Assembly (NCBI GenBank): GCA_037962975.1
Contig: CM075675.1
Coordinates: forward strand, 28,398,501 to 28,462,500
Length of the DNA: 64,000 nt
Reading direction: 5' to 3'
Origin: Clitoria ternatea
Lineage: Eukaryota > Streptophyta > Magnoliopsida > Fabales > Fabaceae
The position numbers were made by a program, and so were the translations under genes. The notes under the pieces are model-generated. The model saw only the letters and a list, made by a program, of their open reading frames with translations. It had not been told where the DNA came from and searched no databases. This document shows positions 21,193 through 33,134 of the stretch, in pieces (position 1 is the stretch's first letter; each line of letters starts with the position of its first letter).

Positions 21193-24100
21193 TGTAACAT
21201 CCTATTTTCATCACAAATAGGAAATAGATATTAATATATATTTCTTGAGAAATACTTACTATAAGTTAGTTTATTATTATCATTTTTTTGAAATTTTGGT
21301 ATTTATATTTTTATTATTTGTTTTTTTAAAATAATAATAATAAAAAAATGAAAATATTTCTGAATGAGAATTTTAAAGTGACTTAATTAGTATTCACTAA
21401 TTAAGAAAATTATATTAAGAATTTTTAATATCCTTATTATTCACCATTTTTATTTTATGTTGTTATATTTTTGTTTTTTTACATATTTAAGATTTAACTC
21501 TTATTAGAATTTTAAAATAACATTTTGAAGGAATTAGACTATGGTTCTTTTGAACTTTTTGATCTACATAATATTTATGATTTTCTGGAATTTTTTGAAA
21601 ATTTTGAATTATTTTAATAAAATAATATATTTTAAATAATTTTAAATTCATATAAAGTTGCTTAAAATTAAAAATATTTACAAGAATGTAAAGTTAAATT
21701 ATAAGAAAATTTCTAAAATCCATTTCAAGTAGACTTATCTAAAAATTATTGGTTTGAGAAAAATCTTAATTTTTTCTAATCGTTAAAAAATTAGAAACGT
21801 ATCAATAAATTTTTATTAACAGAAAATTTTAGATTTTTAAAATTTCAGCTTTACATTACTTATTATAAAATTAGTGAGGACTGATATAATATCGCTAAAT
21901 TTTAAAAAGGACTCATTTTGAATATTTAAAATATACCGAGTGAATGGTTACTATTTGACTTAATAATTTTACCGACAGTTACTATACAAAACACTGTGCA
22001 TGTATGAAATTTTCAAAAGATGCACAGTAACTAGGAATAAAAAAATTCAAAAATACATAGTACTTTTATATTAAAATAATGGAATGCATAGTAAATTTTT
22101 TTTCTATAAATACCGAAGGATTTCTTCTTTAGAATTCACAATTTCAGATTAAGTTTTCTTAATATAGTAGTGCTAGTAAGATAGTGGTGGAAGTGAGAGA
22201 GAGAAATAATTTTTTTTGGAAGAAGGTTCTGCTAAAATTCTAAGGTACGAATACCTCACTTTTATATTTTTTGGGTTATTTTCATATCGTTTTTAGAAAT
22301 CTGTTATTATACTGGAAATAATATTATTTTAAGTTACTATTCTGTATAGTAACACTATTTCAATAGTAAATTACTATTTCAATAGTAAATTACTATTCAA
22401 ATAGTAAATTACTATTTACTGTTACTATTTACCTTTACTGTTACTATTTACCTTTACTATTCACGATTTACTATTTACCGTCACTATTTACGATTTACTA
22501 TTTACTGTTACTATTCACGTTTTACTATTTACTATTACTATTTACTGTTACTATTCACTATTCACTATTCACTATTCAAAATTTACCATTTTTTATTTTA
22601 AGTTGTAATCTTAATTTTCATCTTGTAATTATATTAAAATGAAATTGGTATGTTTTAGAACTCGGAGACGAGGCGCGCATGGATTTTCAATAACGAATCG
22701 GTATAAAAGAGGTAAGGGGAGTGAGATAAGAATATAATATGAAAGACATAAGAATAAAGGGAGGAGCCCCTTACTCCTTTTAAATTTAATAATATTATTA
22801 TTTTAAAGTAATAACTTCTCAACTTAAAATTTATAATAAATTTAATATATTATGTAACTTATTCTGAAATATCTATACATGGATCTGAATTATTATAACT
22901 TATACGGACTGGACTAAACCTATGCAAGGACTTGGATTTTTATATCCTATATGGATCGAACTAAACCTATGCAAGGACTTGGACTATTATGACCTGTCTA
23001 GACTGAACTATACCCATGCGAAGACTGGATATATGGACTTATATAGACCTGTGCGAGGAATGGACTATAAGGACTCAAAATCAAATCGACTAATTTAAAT
23101 AACCATTAAAAATTTGAATTATATTTATAAGCGATATTTAGTTGATTTGACTTGATTATAATTAATTATATTTGATTTCGATTAATGATATTGTGATTTA
23201 TAATATTAGACTGTGATTAATAATATGCAATTATGATTGATGATATTTGATTGTGATTGATGAGATTACTATACTTGATTGTGGTTGATGAATGATTGAT
23301 GACCTTGTGATATGAAGTTTGAGCATATAGCAAGCATGACGAAAAGTTAAAAATCAGTAAGAATTTTCTTACCTTACTCTTTAAATTTTTATTCCAAGAG
23401 AAAGTATTTTATAATTATTTTAGTCTTTTATTTCTTCTTAGAAATAATTTTTATTAACTTTATTTTTAATCTCTATAATAAAATCTAGTATTAGAAAGAA
23501 GCTATTTTATGAAAATCAGAGGTTGAAATAATTAATTCTTGAATTAAAGAAAATTTTTATAGTTTTAAGTATTCTTAGTTAATGATTTTAAATTATTTTC
23601 TTTAGAAATTAGAAGTTTAAAGTAAATTATTTTGGTTTTCCCCAACGAAATAACTAAAGAATATTTTGTGAAGATTTCAAAAACTCAATCTAGTTAAGAT
23701 TCAAATTGAGAAAAATTATGTAAATATGTGAAGATTTTTAAGAGAAAGCTTTGAGATATTTAAGGCTTGGAAACTCAATTTTGGTAAGATCTGAATTTGA
23801 AGACTGTACTAAATTATTTCAGTATAACAGAAGTTCAAAGAAGAACTTATGGAAATGTACAGTTTATTGTGATGATTTTGTGAACCTTTATGGTATTTAA
23901 TAATTGAGTTTCTAAAAGCCTTAACCAACTAAATATGCGAGTAGTTCATGCATCATGAATCATTAAATAGAAATGAGATGTGATATTGCCTGGGGACGGA
24001 TTATTGAAACCGAGGATACATTAGAGGAGACTTAATTGCGAGCCTTGGGATGAGAGAGTGTGAAAGGGTGCTTCAGGTGACCTGGGGTCGCTCCCTAATG

Positions 24101-24990
24101 TCGGGTACTTTCACAATAAAAACTTTCTCAGTCTGACTAGTCTCTAAGTGTTTCCACGCCAGTTGAGCTGTTCATATGCCATGAAGGCATTTATGTTATT
24201 ATTATCCAGAATTTATGAAACAATGTAAACTCCTGGTTGGCCTAGTGCAAACTAAAACTTTAAGGGCCCATATGCATAAACTGAATAAGATAGTAGCATA
24301 AGCATTACATAACATTCATGTGATTGTGACATTCTATATGGATGGTTATGAATGAAAATATAAGTGTTATGTATGTGGAAACCCTATATTCATAATTGAT
24401 TGTATATAAGATTATGACTGATATTACTATATTAGTTTGTGAAAACCTTATGCTTATGTCTTATCTGTAATATATTATATTTTGTTTCTCACTCCTTCTT
24501 GTTTAAATTTTTGTGTCCAAAATATATGTTATATGATATATAGCTAGCAGTCCAAGATGGAAGGATATGTAATTACAAGAGGATAAAGTGGTCTCATCCT
24601 CAATCGATTAGATGAAGAGATATGACAAGAGTAGGATTCAAAAACTCGATGGTTCAAGGACTAGGAAATGTTTGTTCACATTTGTAGTAGAGGTATAGTT
24701 TAGTTTTATTTTGCCTTATTACAATATCAAGTAGATAATTGTAACAAGGTAAAGGTTAAACTTTGATAAACTCTTTCATTCGGATATAATATTGTAATGA
24801 TTTATCACTTATGATTTCTATAAATTATTTTGTCATTATGGACAAATATTTGAAAGACAATTTTTTTTACTTTCAATATTCAAAGGAAATCAGATGTATA
24901 TACGTCCTTGTATACACGAGATAAAGAGTGATAAATATGTATATCTTTCTAAAAGTTTTTTTTATCTCGTGTATATAAGGGGGTGTTACA
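21193..24990 (+). repeat. 3' LTR of LARD-like element, copy 1
   Basis: A 3798-bp uninterrupted LTR with TG...CA ends. It shows the same TATA box, minisatellite and internal repeats as the 5' LTR, with single-base differences such as AAATAGATATT for AAATAAATATT near its start. Confidence 0.95.
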
Positions 24991-24995
24991 TTTAC
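24991..24995. repeat. Target-site duplication TTTAC, right
   Basis: Matches 6192-6196 exactly and directly follows the terminal TGTTACA of the 3' LTR. Confidence 0.9.
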
Positions 24996-25118
24996 TCCTT
25001 TTTAACCCCCACATAGTCTTTCTTCTCATTTAAAGTAATTTTCTTCTAATACGTTTTATTACTATTTTTGATTATTTATAATTTTATTTATTTATTTATT
25101 TGTTATTTAGTTATGTTA
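24996..25118. other. Short spacer between two retroelements
   Basis: Host flank of the LARD insertion followed directly by the truncated end of the Ty3/gypsy LTR. It is AT-rich and I see no gene. Confidence 0.6.
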
Positions 25119-25507
25119 TACTAGTCGTGAACAATTAAATCATAAAACATTTATATAGCGAAAACGATAGAAAAGATTACAGTACATGGTACATAATATT
25201 ATTACAACCCATTAAAATTTAAATGAAACCAAAGTCCAAGCAATAAATCAAAAAAGCTTCATTAATGTCATCACTCGTCATTCTGTGTAGCATGCATTGT
25301 AAAAATTAATGTAAGAGTGAGACAGAATATAGAATAAATATAAAATAAGTAAGATTGCACAAACACAATCAACAAACCATAATGATATGATGAATATGCT
25401 AAACAAGTTCATTTATATTTAATAAATCTTTAACTTAGTCAAATGATGTCATGCTGGATCCATTTTGGTTTGGTGGGAATACTTCTATAAAAAGTCTCAT
25501 AGAGACA

Positions 25508-25690
25508 CCAGTAGGAATTTTCATAACCATGAATCCCTACACCCTTATGGCTCCTGCAAAAATAAATACACAAGTAGGAATTTGCATAACCATGAATCCC
25601 TACACCCTCATGGCTCCTGCGAAAATAAATACACAAGTAGGAATTTACATAACCATGAATCCCTACACCCTCATGGCACCTGTGAAAATA
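25508..25690. repeat. 63-bp tandem repeat in gypsy LTR (left)
   Basis: Three units containing GTAGGAATTT and CCATGAATCCCTACACCCT, period exactly 63 bp. Because 63 is divisible by 3, open frames appear on both strands; they are repeat artefacts. The matching array in the other LTR is at about 33641-33825. Confidence 0.9.
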
Positions 25691-27539
25691 GGGCTTTAAC
25701 TCATCATAGAGTAACCCCCACCAGGGTAGGCAATTATGGAACCCCTAAATTCCATGGTGCGTCCAAATGCTTATGATGCATGAATGCCTTTAATTCTCTT
25801 TATTGATTTAACATACCATGATATCAATATTTCCATAATCACTTGGAAAACCACAAGTCCTCATAGGACACATCACATATAATAATTTTCAGAATCATGG
25901 ATTTACTGTTTCAACAACATATCTCAATAAACCACAAGACATTCATGTATACATTAATTTAGTCATTCATAATTATTCATGACAAAAATATATATACTGT
26001 ATGTCATGTATAGGACACTCAATAACATCCATAATAATCAATAATCCCTCAATAATTCAATAATAGATCATTACTTATATGAAAAATATCATTTTCATCT
26101 ATAATAACCATTATAGGTAAGTTTCAGCATTTTACAACAGCAACATACGTTAGTAAAACAACCATAACGTGAGCAAATCAAATCCTTTTTAAGTAATTCC
26201 ACTTTTTATAGTTCCATAACAAAATTATTTACAACTTTCATGAAGACAATAATTTCAAATTCCAAACAGAAACATCACAGAATCACAGTATACTAAACCA
26301 TCTCAAAGAAAGTAGTAAAACGTACATATGTTGGTATTTTCAATGTTTTTGGAGCTACAAAAATAATTTTGGCATGGGATCGGTTCTAAATTACTCATAA
26401 CAAAAATATCTAAAACTTTTATGAGACACTGAACATTAATTCTCATCACAAAATTCCCAGTTTTAAAAATACAATTCGTAATTTATGTCAGCAGATTTTC
26501 AGCATGAATATACTTCTGTATTTTAGGAATAACTAGAGCTACAAATATCCTTTTAACTTGAAACCACTTTTTATAGATCCATAACATAAATATCTACAAC
26601 TTTTGTGAAGACATCAAAGTCTAAAAATGTATGTATAATTCCCAAAATATTAATATATACACAAAATAGAAGATACATATTCCAAACAGACATGCTGTAG
26701 TATTTTGGCTATAACTCATGATATACATATCCAAATAAGTCGGTTCAAGTCTCAAAATTCACATTACAAAAAGATCTACAACTTTGATGAAGAAGTCAAA
26801 ATCAAATTCACACATTTTCAGCTTCAAAATTGAGCAACAAGTTCCGAAAATAATTTTGGAATATCCTAGAATCAGCATACAATTCTACCCATTCCATAAT
26901 TATTCACAACCCTATCCCCTCTTACCTTGATGAAGGGTCTTAGATTGGTTGAAAAACGTTTTTTTCTTACTGTCCTAGCTTCAAATCAGAGTGACTTGTA
27001 CGTAGAGAAGGAAATGAGAAAGAGAGACTTTTACTAATTTTTGTTGTTCTGAGAATTCAGACTTGGAAAAGGTGTGGTATTGATTTAATAATGTACAAGA
27101 CAAGTGAGGGGACAAGCTTTCTCGTGACTGGAGGTTAGGTGCATCAATTATGGAAATAATAGAGGTTTTATATAAGAAGTGAGCTGTATTTTGGCCATTA
27201 CCGCTGCCTACCTACTGGAGCTTTGTTTGATTGAAGTAAATATATTAAAATATGTACAAAACGACATGATTGGTGTAAAAGATTAATCTCTAACGCTGGT
27301 TCGGTATTTTGGGAATAATTACCGACTGGAACTTTACCGGTCAGTATATTTACTGACTGGAACTCCACCGGTCAGTATATTTGCCGATTGGAGCTCTACC
27401 GGTCAGATTCTAACAGGTATGAAGCAGGTCAATTGTTAGGATCGTGCCCGACCTTGGAAACCATCCATTCTCCCAGTCTTTATGGTTCGACATTTATGTT
27501 TCCGAGAAGTCTCAGCAGTCTCTTTCTGTTCAGTGTAGC

Positions 27540-28380
27540 TTCACCCGGGAGGGAATTCACTCAGAAGTGTTTCCGCCTGAAACACTCGGTCAGCTTTTCC
27601 TTCCTCGGAATAACTCACTCGGAAATGTCTCACCCGAACTCATCTAGAATTATCTCACTCAGATTTATATATATCTGCCTGAAGTGTTCTTTCAAAGCCA
27701 CTTTTCCTTTCCGAATGGATCCACTCGGATATTTCCCTGACTGAATTTCTTCACTCGGAAATATTTCTCACTCGGAGTTATAGTCTTTGTCCAGATGTAC
27801 TCTCACTGGAAATGATTCACTCGGTAACCTCAATCGGTGACATGTCACACGGGAATCGGAAAGGTATCACTTGGTGTTATCTCACTCGGTGCCATCCCAC
27901 ACGGAAGTGCTGCACTCGGAAAGTTACACTCAACTCTGAACTAACCCACTCGGAAATTCACTACTCGGACACATCTTGGTCCGAGAAGTACTCATTCGGA
28001 ATCAGCTTTTCTTCGGTTGGAAGTACTTCTCTCGGAAACGTTCACTCGGAGATGTTTCATTTGGGAATGAGGCACTCGAAGGTGTTTGACTCGGAAACAA
28101 GTCATTCAAAGTCGTTTGACTCGGAAACGAGTCATTCGAAGACAAGTCACTCGGACCTTTCACCCAGAAGTGGTTCTCTCGAACACACTTCACTCAAAAT
28201 GTCTCCGAGGCCAGGACTCCACTCGGAAGTGTTTCTCTCGGTCATACCTCACTCGGAATTATGACCTTCACTCAGAATTTCTCTCGGTCACTCGGAAACA
28301 TAACCTTCACTCGGAAACTGATTCTTTTATTCACTCTGAAAGTCTTATTTTAGACATTATTCACTCGGAAATTGGATAAT
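27540..28380. repeat. CACTCGGAA-type repeat field in gypsy LTR (left)
   Basis: Dozens of short units close to TCACTCGGAA (TTCCGAGTGA on the element strand), irregularly spaced by 6-25 bases, fill the first 900 bases of the LTR, i.e. its U3 region. Frames of 63-150 codons through it are low-complexity artefacts. Confidence 0.85.
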
Positions 28381-28443
28381 ATCATTAATGATCTAGATAA
28401 AAAAAATGATTATACATGAGATTGAAACTTTTAGGATGTTACA

Positions 28444-28456
28444 ATTCTCCCACCCT
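28444..28456 (-). other. Polypurine tract of gypsy element
   Basis: On the minus strand AGGGTGGGAGAAT immediately precedes the 3' LTR (TGTAACATCC). Just upstream lies the GAGGACGAAATTTT motif common at this point in chromodomain gypsy elements. Confidence 0.75.
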
Positions 28457-28496
28457 AATAAAAATTTCGTCCTCAAAATTTAATAAAACGCACCTC

Positions 28497-31400
28497 TCAG
28501 TGGAACAATTCTGGGTATTGCGTCCTTATAGTATCTTCACGCTCCCAAGTTAAAGTTATATCATTTCCTTGTTTCCATGCAACCTTCACTAATGGTACAT
28601 CCTTGTTTCTCAGGCGTTTAATCGACCTTTCCATAATCTGTGTGGGTTCTACAGGGATGGTCAAATTTTCTCTAACTTCAACATCATCAGTAGCAATCAC
28701 ATGAGTGGGATCTTGTACATACTTCCTCAATTGTGATACATGGAACACAGTGTGCAAATTTGCAAGGTGAGGAGGAAGTGCAATTTGATAAGCCACTGGG
28801 CCAATCCTCTTTAGAATTTCATATGGTCCAATGAACCTTGGGCTCAACTTTTTACTCTTCAATGCTCGGCCAATCCCCTTGTGAGGTGAAACCTTCAAAA
28901 ATACATGATCACCAACTTAAAATTCAAGTGGTTTCCTCCTTTTATCGTAATAGTGCTTTTGTCTATCTTGGGATGCCTTCATCTTCTCTCTGATTATTTC
29001 TATTTGTTCAATAGTCTGTTGCACAATTTCAGATCCTAACGCCAAACTTTCACCAGTTTCTAACCAACAAAGGGGCGTTCGAAACTTTCTACCGTACAAT
29101 GCTTCAAATGGAGCCATACTAATACTGCTATGGTAACTATTGTTATACGTGAATTCAATCAGTGGAAGAAACTGCTCCCAACTACCACCATGCTCAAGCA
29201 CACAAGATCGAAGTAAGTCTTCCAAACTTTGTATGGTGCGTTCTGATTGTCCATCTATTTGAGGATGATAAGCTGAGCTTAATCAGAGTCTTGATCCTAA
29301 CTCCTGATGCAAGCTTCCCCAGAATCGGGAAGTAAACCTCGGATCTCTATCTGACACAATACTGGAGGGTACACCATAAAGTCTCACGATCTCTTTCACA
29401 TATAATTGTGCCAACTTTTGTAGAGAATTCTTCATATTCACTGGGAAGAAGTGAGCAGACTTTGTCAATCTGTCTACAATAACCCAGATTGCATCATTTC
29501 CAAAACGTGTTCTTGGTAATCCTGACACAAAGTCCATTGAAATATTGTCCCATTTCTAGACAAGAATTTCCAATGGTTGTAGTTCACCAGATGGCTTCTG
29601 GTGTTCCACCTTGGCTTTTTGACATACCAGACATGAAGATATATATTTAGCTATTTCTTTCTTCATCCTTGGCCACCAAAAGCTTTTCTTCAGGTCTTGA
29701 TACATCTTAGTTGATCCAGGATGAATACTCAACATATTTTTATGTGCTTCTTCTAGGATTGTCCTTCTTAGATCAACATCATCTAGTACATAAATTCTGC
29801 CCCTAATCCTCCAAATTCCATCTAATCCTTCTTGTAATCCCATATCCTTTCCATTCGCCTGTATCTCTCTCAATTCATGTAATTGCAAGTCCTTTTTCTG
29901 CTTCTCACCTATCAGTTTCAGAAAATCATTGGTTATCTTCAAAGTTACCAAGGTCATACTTCTTGAAGATTTCATCTTCATACCCAAGTTCATATCTCGG
30001 AACTGTTCTATCATTTCCATCTCTTTTACCATTAAAGATGCCATATGAATGGATTTCCTACTAAGTGTATCTGCTACCACATTTGCTTTTCCTGGATGGT
30101 ACTTCAAATCAAAATCATAATCTTTAAGAAACTCCATCCACCTTCGCTGCCTCATGTTCAATTCCTTCTAATCGAATAAATACTTTAAGCTCTTATGGTC
30201 ACTGAACACCTCAAACTTGACTCTATACAAATGGTGTCTCCAGATTTTCAAAGCAAATACCACCGCCGCCAACTCTAGATCATGCGTCGGATAGTTCATT
30301 TCATGCGGTCTCAACTGCCTAGAAGCATAGGCAATCACCTTTCGTTGTTGCATCAAAACACAACCTAAACCTATCTTAGAAGCATCACAATAAACCATAA
30401 AGTCTTCTTGTGGATTAGGCAAAGTTAAAACTGGAGCAGATGTAAGCTTTGATTTTAGTTCCTGGAAACTTTTCTCACATTCTGGCGTCCAAGAAAAAGG
30501 TTGATTCTTCCTGGTCAGACGAGTCATTGGTAAGGCAATTCAAGAAAACCCCTCATGAATCTCCGATAATAACCAGCTAATCCTAGGAAGCTTTGTATCT
30601 CAGTGATTGAAGTAGGTCTCTCCCAGTTTGTTACAGCTTCTATTTTAGAAGGGTCCACAGACACTCCTTCGCTTGAGATTACATGGCCTAGGAACTTTAC
30701 CTCTTCCGACCAAAACTCACATTTTGATAACTTAGCATACAACTGCTTCTCCTTCAGAATATGCATTACCACTCGAAGATGTTTTTCATGTTCCTCCCAT
30801 GTCTTAGAATAAATCAGAATGTCATCAATGAAGATAATGACAAATTGATCCAAGTATGAAAGAAACACTCGATTCATGTAATCCATGAATACAGCTGGGG
30901 CATTGGTCACTCCGAAAGGCATCACAAGATACTCGTAATGACCATAGCATGTTCTAAAGGCTGTCTTTGGAATATCCTTAGACTTGACACGAATCTGATG
31001 ATAACCCGATCGTAGATCAATCTTGGAAAATACTGTAGCACCTCTCAATTGATCTATCAGATCATCAATTCTGGGCAAAGGATATTTATTCTTCACCGTC
31101 AATTTATTCAATTGACGATAATCTACACATAGTCTCATGCTTCCATCTTTCTTCTTGACGAGCAATACCGGCGCTCCCCATGGCGACACACTAGGCCTGA
31201 TAAAATGTTTCTCCAACAACTCTTCAATTTGCTTTTTCAATTCTGCCAGTTCAATAGGTGACATACGATACGGGGCCTTAGACACTGGTTCTGCTCCTGG
31301 AATTAAGTCAATTGAGAATTCTATCTCACGTTCTGGAGGTAAACTTGAGATATTTTCTGGAAATACTTTAGGAAATTCAGAGACAACTAGCATCTCAATT

Positions 31401-31927
31401 GCTTTAGATTTACCATCTCCTTTGGAAAGAGTAAACAAGGCAAACAATTGAATTTCACCTTTTAAGGCAAAGATCTTGGGATTGTCAGAAATAGTGTTTC
31501 CTTCTGATGGGAATATCACGGTCTTGTTATGACAGTCCACCAAGACTCGATTCGTCGATAACTAGTTCATCCCTAGAATTACTTCCAGATCCTTCAAAGG
31601 TAAACAAACAAGATCGACAAGAAAGTTTCTACCTTCTATGAGCACAGAACAATCGTTACACACCTTAGTAGTCCTAAGTTGTGTACCGGTGGGAGTGGAA
31701 ACAATCAGGTCATATATCATAGGCTTCACAGGTAATTGAAGACGTCTAACACACTCCTCAGAAATAAAAGAATGTGTAGCACCAGAATCAAACAACACAG
31801 ATAAAATGGTACCATTGATCTCACACTTACTTTGCACAAGATCGTCTGCTTGGTCTGCCTCTGAACCGCTGATGGCAAAGACTCTTCCTGTTGCTGGTTG
31901 TAATCTCTGGTCTGTTGACTCCCTATT
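28497..31927 (-). pseudogene. Gypsy pol polyprotein (PR-RT-RH-IN-CHR), interrupted
   Basis: Segments in order on the minus strand: aspartic protease with DSGATHSF (about 31837-31565); reverse transcriptase with KKDGSMRLCVDYR and active-site FIDDIL (31543-30535); RNase H (VYCDAS, SDHKSLKY; 30527-30171); integrase with the HHCC finger (SIHPGS, CLVC; about 29750-29600) and core acidic sites in MDFVSG, VSDRDPRF and GQSERT (29537-29230); and a C-terminal chromodomain-like part ending TQYPELFH (28898-28497). Stops break the frame at 31562-31564, 30168-30170, 29556-29558, 29283-29285 and 28917-28919, and a frameshift lies near 30530-30540. Each stop sits in otherwise conserved sequence. No functional polyprotein can be made. 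Confidence 0.92.
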
Positions 31928-32905
31928 CTATCTTGGAGGTTGAACAGCACGCGTGTTTCCTCCACGGCTTCCCTGATAATTAGAACCTCTTTGATTATTC
32001 AAAGTGTTATTGTTGTTGTTTTGACGGTTCTGTGGACAGTTTGGACTGATGTGACCTTTCTGATTATAACGAAAGCAAGTGACATCTCCTAGGTGTCTGT
32101 TGCAATCACGTATATGTTGATTACCTCTGCAATTGTGACATTTGATATCCATATGATTGTTGCGTCTCTGAGAAGATGATGATTATCCTCCCTTGAAATA
32201 ATTTGGATAGAACAATCCTTTCCTTTTGAAAGCAACTGACTGAGGTCTCAGTTGTCTATTAATCTTCTCTTGTGCCAATCTGGCTTGGTGGTTTTCTTCA
32301 AAAATTTGGCATTTAATGATCAAGATGGGGAAACTCCGAATTTCTTGATAACCGATAGCCTCTTTGATTTCAAGATTCAACCCATTCTCGAACTTGACAT
32401 ACTTTGAGGCTTCAGCACCAGCCTGTTGGAAAGGAGGGTAAAAGAGGGATAATTCTTCAAATTTTGCAGCATACTCACCAACAGACATTGAGCCTTGTTT
32501 CAACTCCATGAATTCCAGCTCCTTTTGGCTCTTCACACTTGCTAGAAAATATTTCTCCAAAAAACAATCTCTGAAGTTGACCCAGTCCAAAGGTCTGTCA
32601 GTCTCAATCATACGAATTCTGGTATGGATCCACAAGTTTTCTGCTTCCTCAATCATCATGTAGGTGGCATACTCCACCTTTTCGAATTCTGTGCAGGGCA
32701 AGGCTCGGAAGATGCATTCCATTTCCTTAACCCATAGGTATGCTACCTCTGGATTATAGCCTCCTTTGAATTGTGATGGCTTCCCTTTTAGGAAGTGATC
32801 TAATCCGTGAAGTCCTCCAGCACTTCTTGGTTGATTTTGCCTCTCTATGGCCTCAGCCAAGCGGTTGAAAGTGGCTGCCATAGCGTCGTTATTGTTTCTT
32901 GCCAT
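31928..32905 (-). pseudogene. Gypsy gag with CCHC knuckle region, interrupted
   Basis: The 240-codon part (32905-32183) carries the retrotransposon gag core (LWVKEMECIFRAL, WVNFRDCFLEKYF, SVGEYAAKFEEL). A premature TAA (32183-32185) separates it from the nucleic-acid-binding tail (32152-31931) with two zinc-knuckle-like motifs. One reads CHNC then H then C with a shortened last spacing; in the other, one Cys is replaced by Tyr (CFRYNQKGH). A further TAG (31928-31930) blocks read-through to protease. The start at 32905 gives MARNNND, typical of this gag family. Confidence 0.88.
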
Positions 32906-33118
32906 CCTACATTCGTAGTTTGGTTTATACTAATTCTAAGGGAAAATATATATCGTATATAATTACAAGATTATAACATAACCATAAGAAATTTACAATT
33001 TAAGCGACAAGTCATATAGCACATACTTAACATATTATCAAGCAAGTAATGAAACAATTTACGTAGTATATCAAGAACAATACATGTCATAGCAATTTGG
33101 TCCTGAATTTTTGAAAAT

Positions 33119-33130
33119 GCTTTGATACCA
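33119..33130 (-). other. Primer-binding site of gypsy element
   Basis: TGGTATCAAAGC on the minus strand, four bases beyond the LTR end (33135). It differs from the initiator Met-tRNA complement TGGTATCAGAGC by one base. Confidence 0.8.
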
Positions 33131-33134
33131 CCAA

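Larger units (their letters stand above)
1..24811. repeat. Segmental duplication, copy 1
   Basis: This stretch aligns with 48022-64000 almost base for base once the CACTA insertion (7968-16798 plus one 3-bp target copy) is removed. The coordinate offset is 48021 up to a TA microsatellite, 48022 up to the CACTA site, and about 39189 in the 3' LTR. Differences are scattered single substitutions and small length changes in simple repeats. The left limit lies outside the window. The copy contains the last exon of the At3g27390-like gene, a noncoding spacer and an LTR retrotransposon. It may be a true tandem duplication or two haplotypes placed in tandem during assembly; the sequence alone cannot decide. 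Confidence 0.95.
6197..24990 (+). mobile_element. Non-autonomous large LTR retrotransposon (LARD-like), copy 1
   Basis: The element is bounded by TGTAACATCC at the left and GGGTGTTACA at the right and flanked by the 5-bp target duplication TTTAC (6192-6196 and 24991-24995). The LTRs are about 3.8 kb (6197-18831 including the nested CACTA, and 21193-24990). The interior is only 2.36 kb and encodes no gag, protease, reverse transcriptase or integrase. It has an initiator-Met-type primer-binding site and a polypurine tract, so it must rely on enzymes from another element. A motif near the 3' end of the interior (TTTCGAGGACGAAATTTCTT, 21157-21176) resembles the pol 3' end of chromodomain Ty3/gypsy elements, which suggests its parent lineage. 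Confidence 0.9.
25119..28443 (-). repeat. 3' LTR of gypsy element, 3'-truncated
   Basis: Homologous to 33252-36576. It contains a 63-bp tandem repeat (about 25508-25690) and a long field of CACTCGGAA-type repeats (about 27540-28380). Relative to the other LTR it has lost 117 bp at its 3' end, where it now joins AT-rich spacer. Confidence 0.9.

Noticed and set aside
25439..25776. Frames of 65-103 codons on both strands
   Set aside because: They follow the 63-bp tandem repeat, whose length is a multiple of three, so open frames arise automatically. The same applies at 33617-33889.
27388..28379. Frames of 63-150 codons rich in His, Ser, Glu and Thr
   Set aside because: They read through the CACTCGGAA repeat field of an LTR and recur in the other LTR; low-complexity artefacts.
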